DNA of 64,000 nt from the NCBI RefSeq assembly GCF_020169415.1, contig NZ_JAIULG010000004.1, forward strand, positions 62,001-126,000, in the 5' to 3' direction. The notes beneath the pieces are model-generated. The model was given only the letters and a program-made list of their open reading frames with translations. It searched no databases and was not told where the DNA came from. Position numbers and translations under genes: made by a program. Of this stretch, positions 39,554 to 48,015 are shown piece by piece. The DNA comes from Tsukamurella sp. M9C (GTDB lineage: Bacteria; Actinomycetota; Actinomycetes; Mycobacteriales; Mycobacteriaceae). Position 1 is the first letter of the stretch; each line of letters opens with the position of its first letter.

Positions 39554-40273
39554 ATGAGCACTCGGACAAACAGGAGCGATCGTCCCCGCGGTACGCGGTA
39601 TCTCGGGGCGGCGGTGGCCTGGGGCGCCGTCGTGTGCGGCGTCCTCGCCGTTCCCGCCCCCGCCACGGCCGTGCCGGTCGGCGGCGATCAGGTGCTGTGC
39701 GCGGTGGGTCAGCCGTGCATCGACAACCTGTACCAGACGGGGACCACGATCGTGGTCGAGTGGAAGGGCGATCAGGAGTGGGACGCGTACAACGTCCGGT
39801 GGAGCCGCCCGGGCCGGGCGGAGACGCAGCACGCGGTCGCCGGTGGCCGCCGCGGAAGCTTCCGGATCACCACCGTGAACCCGGGCGTCACGTACACCGT
39901 GAAGGTCCAGGGCTGCGAGACCCACGTCCTGAGCAGCTCGACGTGCTCGCCCTGGGAGGAGGCGTCGATCACGGCCCGACCGAACCTGCCGTACGGCCCG
40001 GACACCTGCAAGCAGGGCTTCGTCTGGCGCGAGGCCCGCACCTCCGATCGCGTCTGCGTGACGCCGTCCACCCGGACCGCGACGGCGGAGGAGAACCGGC
40101 TCGCGGCATCCCGTCGGCAGCCGGGCGGCGGGGCGTACGGGCCCAACACCTGCCGGCAGGGCTTCGTCTGGCGGGAGGCGTACGCCGGCGACGTGGTGTG
40201 CGTGACGCCCGCCTCGCGCAGCCGGGCCCACGCGGACAACGCCGCGGCGTCGAGCCGCCGGGTACTGGGATGA
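39554..40273 (+). CDS. Secreted protein: Fn3-like domain plus two Cys-paired VWREA repeats
   Basis: Exported protein of 239 residues. The signal peptide is 1-39 (hydrophobic AAVAWGAVVCGVLAVPAPA, cut after ATA). Residues 55-143 look like a fibronectin-III-type beta sandwich (TTIVVEWKG, YNVRWSRPG, GVTYTVKVQG). Two repeats of about 42 residues follow (147-188, 195-236) with the pattern YGPxTCxQGFVWREAxxxDxVCVTP. Each has two cysteines and ends in an Asn/Arg-rich turn. I recall similar VWREA repeats in other actinobacterial secreted proteins; their ligand is unknown. AAGGAG lies 5 bases upstream of the ATG. Carbohydrate or surface binding is a guess. Confidence 0.78.
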   Translation: MSTRTNRSDRPRGTRYLGAAVAWGAVVCGVLAVPAPATAVPVGGDQVLCAVGQPCIDNLYQTGTTIVVEWKGDQEWDAYNVRWSRPGRAETQHAVAGGRRGSFRITTVNPGVTYTVKVQGCETHVLSSSTCSPWEEASITARPNLPYGPDTCKQGFVWREARTSDRVCVTPSTRTATAEENRLAASRRQPGGGAYGPNTCRQGFVWREAYAGDVVCVTPASRSRAHADNAAASSRRVLG

Positions 40274-40279
40274 CCCGCG

Positions 40280-40299
40280 GGGACCGCGCGACCGGTCCC
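40280..40299. terminator. Bidirectional terminator hairpin
   Basis: GGGACCG (40280-40286) and CGGTCCC (40293-40299) form a 7-bp stem with a CGCGAC loop. It sits in the 42-base gap between the convergent secreted-protein and LLM genes. Confidence 0.6.
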
Positions 40300-40315
40300 T
40301 GCTGCGGAGGGCCTG

Positions 40316-41254
40316 TCAACCGAGCAGGGGGAGGACCTCGGCGTGCAGCCGCTCGAGTTGCTCGCGGTCCGCGGCGACGTCGAAGCCCATCGGATTGAGC
40401 AGGACTGTCTGCGCGCCCGCGTCGACGACCTCGGCGATGCCGGAGGCGACCTGTTCCGGCGTCCCCGTCACCGCGACGTCGCCGAACCGTGTCGCCAGCG
40501 CGCCGTAGATCCGGGACAGGCCCTCGTCCGCCGCGCGGCGCGCGGCGGCGGGATCGTCGTCGATGGCCAGGTAGACCCGCTTGCCGATCCGGAACCCGCC
40601 GGCGTCCCGTCCGTGCCGCGCCAGTTCCTCGCGGACGGTGCCCACCGCCCCGCGGAAGTGCGCCGTGGTGGACGATCCCGCGCCCAGGAAGCCGTCCCCG
40701 AGCCGGACGGCCCGGGCGAGCGCCTTCGGGGCACCGCCGCCGAACCACAGCGGCGGATGCGGCCGCTGCACCGGCTTGAGCGGGATCGACACCCCGTCGA
40801 CCTGACGGAAGCGCCCGTCGAAGGTCACCGTCGGACCGTCCGCCCACGCGGCCTTCATGAGCTCGACGCCCTCGGTGTACGAGGCGATGAAGCTCTCGCG
40901 GGCGACGCCGAACGCGGCGAACGGGCGGAAGTCGCCGCCCGAGCCGAGCCCCAGGTCGAGACGCCCGTGGCTGAGCCGATCGACGGACGTGGCCGCAGCC
41001 GCCAGTTGCAGCGGATCGTGCAGTGAAGAGACGATCACCGCCACCCCGAGGCGCAACCGGCTCGTGCACGCCGCCGCCCACGACAGCAGTTCCAGCGGGG
41101 CGAGCATCGCCGCGCCGCCGACCGTCTGCTCCGACGTCCACGCGCCCTCGAAGCCGAGCTCCTCCGCCCGCACCAGGTAATCGCGGACACCGGCGGCGTC
41201 GAAGGCGCCGTCGAGGATCTGCGGGATCGAGACGGAGAAACTCGCGGGGCTCAT
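40316..41254 (-). CDS. LLM-class oxidoreductase, possibly F420-dependent
   Basis: Luciferase-like TIM barrel of 312 residues: YLVRAEELGFEGAWTSEQ, RLRLGVAVIVSSLHDPLQLA, GRLDLGLGSGGDFRPFAAFG and HPPLWFGGGAPKALARAV. The last two are typical of F420-using members in actinobacteria, though FMN cannot be excluded. It begins 19 bases after the permease stop on the same strand, so it may be the fifth gene of the PKS-NRPS-exporter operon and could modify the product. A hairpin just beyond its stop would end that operon. Confidence 0.82.
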   Translation of the reverse strand: MSPASFSVSIPQILDGAFDAAGVRDYLVRAEELGFEGAWTSEQTVGGAAMLAPLELLSWAAACTSRLRLGVAVIVSSLHDPLQLAAAATSVDRLSHGRLDLGLGSGGDFRPFAAFGVARESFIASYTEGVELMKAAWADGPTVTFDGRFRQVDGVSIPLKPVQRPHPPLWFGGGAPKALARAVRLGDGFLGAGSSTTAHFRGAVGTVREELARHGRDAGGFRIGKRVYLAIDDDPAAARRAADEGLSRIYGALATRFGDVAVTGTPEQVASGIAEVVDAGAQTVLLNPMGFDVAADREQLERLHAEVLPLLG

Positions 41255-41273
41255 GAGGCCAGGCTACGACCGT

Positions 41274-42149
41274 TCACCCGATCCTGCGGCCGATGCGCCA
41301 GGCGCCGAGGAGGACGAAGACGACGAACAGCGCCGCGAAGAGCAACCAGATCGCCCAGGCCGGGACCTGCGCGGACGCGATGTACGGGAGGAGGCCGTAC
41401 TCCGCTTCGACCGTCGCGCGGGCAGGCTCGGAGGATCCGACGAGCGCGTCGAGCGGACCGCGGGTGAACGGCCCGCGCATCAGAGTCGCGGCCTGGTTCA
41501 GCGGGAGGACGTTCATGAAGGTCACCACGCCGCTCGGCAGGGCGCCGACGGTGATGTAGGCGCCCGCCAGGAAGCCGCCCGCCGTGCCGACGATCGTCGC
41601 GACCGAGGTGAACACGCCGGCGGAACCGATGAACGTGACCACGAAGCTCCAGATCGCGGAGAACAGCAGACAGAAGCCGACCAGTTGCGCCAGGGCCTGC
41701 GCGAACGCGCCCGCCGACAGCGCCGCCGAATGGACGACACCGAGGTAGACGTCCGCGAGCACGAACACCGTGGTGCTCAGGGCCGTCGACACCACGAACG
41801 CACCGAGCAGGTAGCTCAGGATCATCTGGAACCGGCTGATCGGCGAGACCAGGAAGTCGCGGAAGACGTTGCCCACCCTGTCGTTCACGAACACCACCAG
41901 CGCCGACAGGCTGGTCGTGGCCGTGGTGATCATCACCAGGTTGGCGATCACCCAGGAATAGACGAAGGCGTCGACGTCGTCGGGGCTCGCGGTGGGGATC
42001 GACTTCTGCAGCGCATCGGTCTGCACGCCGCCGAGGAAGGCGGAGAACAGCACGAACAGGATGATCGGCGAGAGCAGGGAGAAGAACACCGCCGCAGGGT
42101 CGCGGAAGAAGACGACGACGTTGCGGCGGGTCAGGTTCGCGAGTGTCAT
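41274..42149 (-). CDS. ABC-2 type permease of the PKS-NRPS operon (DrrB-like)
   Basis: Exporter membrane subunit of 291 residues with six hydrophobic segments. These include the first, FFSLLSPIILFVLFSAFLGG, then FVYSWVIANLVMITTATTSL, FQMILSYLLGAFVVSTAL, LAQLVGFCLLFSAIWSFVV, SVATIVGTAGGFLAGAYI and WAIWLLFAALFVVFVLLGAW. DFLVSPISRFQMILSYLL matches the coupling-helix region of DrrB-type exporters. The start overlaps the ATPase stop by 4 bases (ATGA). It probably exports the lipopeptide-like product. Confidence 0.88.
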   Translation of the reverse strand: MTLANLTRRNVVVFFRDPAAVFFSLLSPIILFVLFSAFLGGVQTDALQKSIPTASPDDVDAFVYSWVIANLVMITTATTSLSALVVFVNDRVGNVFRDFLVSPISRFQMILSYLLGAFVVSTALSTTVFVLADVYLGVVHSAALSAGAFAQALAQLVGFCLLFSAIWSFVVTFIGSAGVFTSVATIVGTAGGFLAGAYITVGALPSGVVTFMNVLPLNQAATLMRGPFTRGPLDALVGSSEPARATVEAEYGLLPYIASAQVPAWAIWLLFAALFVVFVLLGAWRIGRRIG

Positions 42150-43573
42150 CGCGCACCTCCCCGGGTGATGGCCAGGAAGACGTCGTCCATCGTGCCGTGC
42201 CGGAACTCGAAATCGACGATCTCGGCGTCGAAGTCGCGCAGCAGGGCCCTGGCCTCGTCGCTGGACTCGACGGCGATCCTCCGCTCGCTGCCGTTGCTCC
42301 GCGCGCGCGGCCCGAACCGCTGGTCGAAGCGCCGCGGGTCCCGCAGCGTGACCCGCAACTCGTCCTTCGCGTGAGCGCTCCGCAGCTCCGTCGGCGTTCC
42401 CGCCGTGACGATCCGGCCGTGATCGATGATCGCGATGCGGTCGGCGCGCTCGGCCTCCTCCATGTAGTGCGTGGTGAGGAAGACGGTCAGCCGCAGCCGC
42501 TTCTGCAGGTCGAGGATCGTCGACCACACGCGGTCGCGCGAGTCCGGGTCCAGGCCCGTCGTCGGCTCGTCGAGGAACAGGATGCGGGGCTGGTGGATCA
42601 GGGCGCGCGCGATGTCGGCGCGCCGCTTCTGCCCGCCCGACAGCGCCTTGTACCTGCGGGTGAGGAACTCCTCCAGCCCGAGTAGCGACGACAGCCCGGC
42701 GATCCGCTCCTTGGTCGTCTTCGCGTCGATGCCGTAGAAGGTCGCCCGCAGTGCCAGGTTCTCCCGGACGGACAACACCGGATCCAGCAGGGATTCCTGG
42801 AAGACGACGCCGATGGCCCGGCGGATGTCGAGGTCCTGCTTGCCCACCTCCAGGCCCGCGACGTGGATCGAGCCGGACGACACGGACTTCAGCGTGGTGA
42901 TGCAGCTGATCGTCGTCGACTTGCCCGCGCCGTTGGTGCCGAGGAAGGCGAACGTGCTGCCGCCCGCCACGTCGAAGGAGACGCCGTCGACCGCGCGTAC
43001 GTCGCCGTAGCTCTTGACCAGGTTCCGGACGCTGATGACCGGCGGAGCACCGGGTCCGGCGCCGGGCGCCGCGCGGCCGGCCGGCGCGGGCCGCCCCGGC
43101 CCGGGCGGGTACGCGGGTGTGGACGGTCGCGCGGGCGGAGCCGTCGGGCGGAGGGGCGGCTGCGGGATCGACGCCCGGTCGGCCGGAGCGGCCGGAGCGG
43201 CCGGAGCGGACTGGGCAGGCGAAGCCGACGGAGCCGGCGTGGCGGACGGTGCGGCAGCGGGCGCCGGGGCCGCCGGCACGGGCGGGGCGGACGAGCCGAC
43301 GGCCGTCGGCCTCGCAGTGGCCACCGCCGGGCGCGCCTGTTGCGGCGGGTCGGCGGGCGGTGACACGCGCGCCGCCGGGCGCGCGGGCCCGGAGGGGAGC
43401 GGTCGCGCCACGGTCGGTATGGGCCGGGACGCGGACACCGCCGGGCGGGACGCTCTCATCCGCCCGGTGGGCAGCATCGGCGGGTTGGCGGGCGGCACCG
43501 GTGTGCGGCGGCGCCGCTCGCGGAGCGTCGTGGTCGTCCGCTCCACGGAGGCGCGGGAGGTGGAATCGGTCAT
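42146..43573 (-). CDS. ABC exporter ATPase with a long Pro/Ala-rich N-terminal extension
   Basis: The 475 residues comprise a DrrA-type ATPase (about 178-475) with Walker A GTNGAGKST (212-220), signature LSGGQKRRAD and Walker B ILFLDEPTTGLDP. A C-terminal regulatory region follows (RVTLRDPRRFDQRFG to the TMDDVFLAIT tail). The first 178 residues are low-complexity, dominated by Pro, Ala, Ser and Arg with hardly any hydrophobics, and are absent from ordinary DrrA proteins. ATGA overlaps with the NRPS upstream and the permease downstream support this start. The extension could tether the ATPase to another partner; that is speculative. Confidence 0.87.
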   Translation of the reverse strand: MTDSTSRASVERTTTTLRERRRRTPVPPANPPMLPTGRMRASRPAVSASRPIPTVARPLPSGPARPAARVSPPADPPQQARPAVATARPTAVGSSAPPVPAAPAPAAAPSATPAPSASPAQSAPAAPAAPADRASIPQPPLRPTAPPARPSTPAYPPGPGRPAPAGRAAPGAGPGAPPVISVRNLVKSYGDVRAVDGVSFDVAGGSTFAFLGTNGAGKSTTISCITTLKSVSSGSIHVAGLEVGKQDLDIRRAIGVVFQESLLDPVLSVRENLALRATFYGIDAKTTKERIAGLSSLLGLEEFLTRRYKALSGGQKRRADIARALIHQPRILFLDEPTTGLDPDSRDRVWSTILDLQKRLRLTVFLTTHYMEEAERADRIAIIDHGRIVTAGTPTELRSAHAKDELRVTLRDPRRFDQRFGPRARSNGSERRIAVESSDEARALLRDFDAEIVDFEFRHGTMDDVFLAITRGGAR

Positions 43574-46500
43574 GACGCCGCGCTCTCCGGGAGATCCAGG
43601 GACGACGGCGCCGGAAGGTACCCGCAGTCGATGAACCACTCGAAGTAGCGTCGCAGCAGCGCGCCGTCGATCGGCGGGCAGGCGATGCCGGTGCCGGCCA
43701 GGCCCTCCCGCACGTTCGCGTCGTCGAAGGTCGCATCGGGCATGTTGTCCAGCGGCGTCGCCGAGAGGAACGGCGCCAGCGCGGCGGCCGTCTCGTCGCC
43801 CTCGCGCTCGGCGAGGTCCGCGGCGCGCTCGCACCACTGGCCGAACGGCAGTTCCTCGCCGGCGTAACCGAAGTCGGACATCCACCGCACCAGGTCCGGC
43901 ACCGCGACCGTCTCCGACGAGACGACGTGGAACGTGCGCCCGGCGAGGTGCTGCTGCCGCGCCAGGTGCGCGATCGCGCCGACCACGTAGTCGACGGGGG
44001 TGATGTCGGTCGACATGTCCATCGTCGGCGCCGCGCCCAGGGCGACGCCGAGCCGGATCGTCTGCCACAGGAAGTCCGACAGCTGGCACGCCCCGGTGCG
44101 GCTGTGGCCCGCGACGCGGCCCGTGCGGTAGACGAACGTCGGCACGCCCCGCGAACGGGCCTCGAAGACGAGCTGCTCGCCCACCCACTTGGACTGGGTG
44201 TAGCCGAACGTGAAGCGAGGATCCTGGACCGGGCTGCGGTCGTCCTCGGCGAAGACGGTGTCCTGCGGGTACGAGAACCGCGAGAAGACGTACGTCGTCG
44301 ACACGAAGTGCACGGGCTTGACGGGGCCGTCGCACGCGAGCGCGAGCACCTGCACCGTGCCGTCGACGTTCGCGGACTTCAGCGTCGGATAGGGCCGAAG
44401 GAAGTTCACGTCGGCGCCGCAGTGCATGATGCCGTCCGCGGTGGCGGCCAGTTCCGCCCAGGCGGCGTCGTCGAGGCCGAGCCGGGGGCGCGTCAGATCG
44501 CCCGGCACCGCGACGATCCGGGCGGCGTAGGCGTCGCGCCAGATCCCGTAGTCGCGCATCGTCCTCCGGATCCGGTCGAACCCCTCATCGGGCGATCCGG
44601 CGCGGACCAGGCAATGCATCGTGGCCGACGAGGTGTCCAGCAGCTCCGCGAGGAGGAATGCGCCGACGAAGCCCGTCGCGCCCGTGACGAACAGGTTCCG
44701 GGGGTCGGTGACGTCGCGCACGGGCGCGCCCGGCGCGGGCCGGATGTGCTCCGGCAGAACGACCTCGTCGGCGAGGACCAACGAGCTCTCGAAGCCCGCG
44801 CCGCCCTGTTCGAGGATCGCCGCCAGCCGCTCGATCGTCAGCTCGCCCGCGAACAGGGCGGGCAGGGGCACCACCCGGCCGAGCTTCTCCCGCACCCGGA
44901 AGACCAGCTTCGTCGCGAGCAGCGAGTGGCCGCCGAGGAGGAAGAAGTCGTCGCGGACGCCGGGCGCCGTCTGCAACGACAGCAGGTCGGTCCAGATCGC
45001 GGTGAGGTCGCGCTCCAGGTCGGTGCGGGCGGCGAGGTACTCGGTGCCGCTCGCGGCGGCCAGTGCCACCGGTGCGCCGCCCCGGGCCGCGAGCGCCTTG
45101 CGGTCGATCTTGCGGTTCGGTGTCAGCGGGAACGCGTCGACGACGGCGAACGCGCTCGGCACCATGTACGGCGGCAGCGTCTCCCGCAGGCTCGCGAGCA
45201 GGGCACCCGTGTCGCCCAGCCGTTCCGCCGGACACTCGAGGTAGGCGGTGATCGCGGCACCGGCCGCGTCCACGGCGGCGATCGCGCGGACGCCGGGCAG
45301 CGCGGTCTCGAGGGCGCTCTCGATCTCGCCCAGCTCGACGCGGAAGCCGCGCACCTTCACCTGGGTGTCGATCCGGCCGCCGAACTCGATCCGCCCGTCC
45401 CGGAATCGGCGCACCAGGTCGCCCGTCCGGTAGGCGCGGGCGCGCTCCGACCCGGCCAGCGTCACGAAGCGGTCGGCGGTGAGCTCGGGGCGCGCGTGGT
45501 AGCCCAGGGTGACGCCGTCGCCGATGATGCACAGCTCGCCGAACACCCCGTCGGGGACGGGGGCGGCGGTGGCGTCCGCGACCACGATGCCGGTGCCGCG
45601 GATCGGGTGGCCGATGGGGATCGCGCCCGCGGCGACGTCGGCCTCGGTGACCCGGTGCACCGTCGACCAGATGGTGGTCTCGGTGGGGCCGTACATGTTC
45701 CACAACTCGTCGGCGCCGGCGAGGAGCCGGCCCGCGAGCACGGCGGGCATCGCCTCGCCGCCGCAGAGCGCCCGCAGCCCGCGGGTGCCGGACCAGCCGG
45801 CGTCGAGCAGCAGGTGCCACGTGGTGGGCGTGGCCTGCATGACCGTGACCGCGTGCTCGTCGAGCAGCGCCGCGAGCCGGTCGCCGTCTCGCGCGTCGTC
45901 ACCGTCGGCGATGACGACCCGCGCCCCGGTGGCGAGTGGGAGCAGCAGCTCGAGGATCGCGATGTCGAAGGACGGGCTGGTGACGGCCAGCAGCGTGTCC
46001 GACGGTGCCATGCCCGGCTCGGCGCGCATCGCCTCGAGGAAGGTGACGACGTTGCGGTGCGAGACCCGCACGCCCTTCGGGCGTCCCGTGGAGCCGGAGG
46101 TGTACAGCATGTAGGCGGTCCGGGTCGCGGGGTCCTCCGTCGACGGGGCCGGGGCCGGCCCGGCGGGCGCGTCGGCGACGTCGGTCGCGGCGATCCACGG
46201 CAGGTCCAGGCCCGGCACCTCGGCCAGGTTCCCGGCCGTGGTGATCAGCGCGGGGACGCCCGCGTCGGCGCAGATGAATTCGAGGCGCTCGGCCGGATAG
46301 GCGGGGTCGAGCGGCACGAAGGAGTAGCCGGCCCGGAGCGTCGCGAGCATGGCGACGATGACCTCCGCCGACCGCGGGAGGAGCAGGCCCACCGGCGTCT
46401 GCGGCGGTGCATCGAGCCGCTCGGCGATCCGGGCGGCGAGCCGCTCGACCCGGGCGTCCAACTCGGCGTACGTGATCCGCTCCGCGCCGGCGACGATCGC

Positions 46501-48015
46501 GGTGCGGTCGGCGGAACCGCGTGCCGCGGCGAGCACGTACGCGTCGAGCGCGGGGGTGGCGGGCTGCGGGGCCGGCGAGTCGGCCGGGGCCGGGACGGTC
46601 GAGAGCGGCAACGTCGAGATCTCGGTTCCCGTAGGGGATCCGGGCGCGGTCACCGCCTCGAGCACCGCGACGAAGGAGTCGATCAGCGCGTCGGCGGTCT
46701 CCTGGTCGAACAGGTCCGCCGCGACGTCGAGCGTGCCCATCATCGTGGTGGGCGTGGTGGTGACGTTCAGCAGCACGTCGAACTTGGCGCAGCCGTTGTA
46801 CAGGTCGCGCAGCTGCATCTCGGGCGCGCTGCGGTCCTCCTGCATGTTGAGGATCGCCTGGAACAGCGGCGGGCGCGCCGGGTCGCGGCCGAGATCGAGC
46901 GCCGAGAGCACGCGGTCGAAGCGCGCGTCCTGATGCGTGAAGCCCTCGCGCACGGTGGCGTTCACCTGCGCGAGCAGGCCCTTGACCGTCTCGCCCGGCT
47001 CGAGCGCGACGGGCAGCGCGAGCGTGTTGAGGAACGGGCCGATCACCTGCTCCGAACCCGGCTGGGAGCGCTGTGCGACGGGAACGCCGACGACGACGCC
47101 GTCCTGCGCGGACCAGCGGCCCAGGACCACCGCGTACGCGCCGAGCACCGTCACGAAGGGGGTGACGCCGTGCTCGGCGCTGAACGTGCGGATCGCCGCG
47201 GTCTGCTCGGCGGTGAGCGCGAACTCGGTCCGGCGGCCGCGGTAGGCCTGACGGGCCGGGCGGGGGTGGTCCGTCGGGAGGGTCAGCGCGGTCGGCGCAC
47301 CGTCGAGCCGCCCGGTCCAGTAGGCGATGTCCGCGGCGTCGGCGTCGGCCTCCGCGCGCTCCCGCTCCCAGAGCGCCACGTCGGCGTACTGGAACGGGAC
47401 CTCGGGGAGTTGCTGCAGCCGGCCGACGAGCCGGCCCGTGGCGAGCCGGCCCAGCTCGGCGAAGAGGATGCCGGTGGAGTAGCCGTCGGCCACCATATGG
47501 TGCAGCGTGATCTGCACCCACGTGCCGCCGGAGGCGCTGCGCGCGAGGGTCGCCCGCAGCAGCGGCTCGCGGGCGATGTCGAACGGGGTCCGTGCGTCCT
47601 CGCGGAACCGGTCCCACATCCGCTCGTCGTCGACACCGTCGAGGAACCCGACCTCGGGCCGCTCGGCGGGTGCGATCCGGGCGACCGGCTCACCGTCCTC
47701 CATGCCGAACCGCGTGCGCAGCACCGGGTGCCGCGCGATCACCTCGGCCAGGCAGTCGGTGAAGACGTCGAGGGGGACGTCGATCGGCAGCCGAGCGACG
47801 CCGGACATGACGTGCATGGTCGTGCCGGGGTGGAACTGCTCCAGGAACCACATGTTCTCCTGTGTGGCCGAGAGCCGCACGGCGTCGCCCTCGCGCACGC
47901 GGCGCGTGATCGGCGCCGCGGCGGGCGCGGCCGACGGTGCCTTCCCGAGCCGGGCCAGGAGGGCGCGGCGCTGGGCGTGACTGAGCGCCGCCAGGCGGTC
48001 TTCGATCTCGGTCAT
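43570..48015 (-). CDS. Single-module NRPS with reductive release (C-A-PCP-R)
   Basis: The 1481 residues comprise condensation (about 45-470; HHMVADG at 172-178), adenylation (about 490-985; YTSGSTGRPKG at 638-648, NMYGPTETTIW, YRTGDL), a peptidyl carrier with the phosphopantetheine Ser1031 in LLGGHSLLATK, and a thioester reductase (about 1105-1481; TGATGFVG at 1111-1118, Tyr1272/Lys1276). Reading the specificity pocket by eye gives D-I-L-Q-L-G-M-I-W-K, closest to glycine-type codes that I recall. It should accept the PKS chain, add one amino acid and release an aldehyde or alcohol. Both ends overlap neighbouring genes by ATGA. Confidence 0.93.
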   Translation of the reverse strand: MTEIEDRLAALSHAQRRALLARLGKAPSAAPAAAPITRRVREGDAVRLSATQENMWFLEQFHPGTTMHVMSGVARLPIDVPLDVFTDCLAEVIARHPVLRTRFGMEDGEPVARIAPAERPEVGFLDGVDDERMWDRFREDARTPFDIAREPLLRATLARSASGGTWVQITLHHMVADGYSTGILFAELGRLATGRLVGRLQQLPEVPFQYADVALWERERAEADADAADIAYWTGRLDGAPTALTLPTDHPRPARQAYRGRRTEFALTAEQTAAIRTFSAEHGVTPFVTVLGAYAVVLGRWSAQDGVVVGVPVAQRSQPGSEQVIGPFLNTLALPVALEPGETVKGLLAQVNATVREGFTHQDARFDRVLSALDLGRDPARPPLFQAILNMQEDRSAPEMQLRDLYNGCAKFDVLLNVTTTPTTMMGTLDVAADLFDQETADALIDSFVAVLEAVTAPGSPTGTEISTLPLSTVPAPADSPAPQPATPALDAYVLAAARGSADRTAIVAGAERITYAELDARVERLAARIAERLDAPPQTPVGLLLPRSAEVIVAMLATLRAGYSFVPLDPAYPAERLEFICADAGVPALITTAGNLAEVPGLDLPWIAATDVADAPAGPAPAPSTEDPATRTAYMLYTSGSTGRPKGVRVSHRNVVTFLEAMRAEPGMAPSDTLLAVTSPSFDIAILELLLPLATGARVVIADGDDARDGDRLAALLDEHAVTVMQATPTTWHLLLDAGWSGTRGLRALCGGEAMPAVLAGRLLAGADELWNMYGPTETTIWSTVHRVTEADVAAGAIPIGHPIRGTGIVVADATAAPVPDGVFGELCIIGDGVTLGYHARPELTADRFVTLAGSERARAYRTGDLVRRFRDGRIEFGGRIDTQVKVRGFRVELGEIESALETALPGVRAIAAVDAAGAAITAYLECPAERLGDTGALLASLRETLPPYMVPSAFAVVDAFPLTPNRKIDRKALAARGGAPVALAAASGTEYLAARTDLERDLTAIWTDLLSLQTAPGVRDDFFLLGGHSLLATKLVFRVREKLGRVVPLPALFAGELTIERLAAILEQGGAGFESSLVLADEVVLPEHIRPAPGAPVRDVTDPRNLFVTGATGFVGAFLLAELLDTSSATMHCLVRAGSPDEGFDRIRRTMRDYGIWRDAYAARIVAVPGDLTRPRLGLDDAAWAELAATADGIMHCGADVNFLRPYPTLKSANVDGTVQVLALACDGPVKPVHFVSTTYVFSRFSYPQDTVFAEDDRSPVQDPRFTFGYTQSKWVGEQLVFEARSRGVPTFVYRTGRVAGHSRTGACQLSDFLWQTIRLGVALGAAPTMDMSTDITPVDYVVGAIAHLARQQHLAGRTFHVVSSETVAVPDLVRWMSDFGYAGEELPFGQWCERAADLAEREGDETAAALAPFLSATPLDNMPDATFDDANVREGLAGTGIACPPIDGALLRRYFEWFIDCGYLPAPSSLDLPESAAS

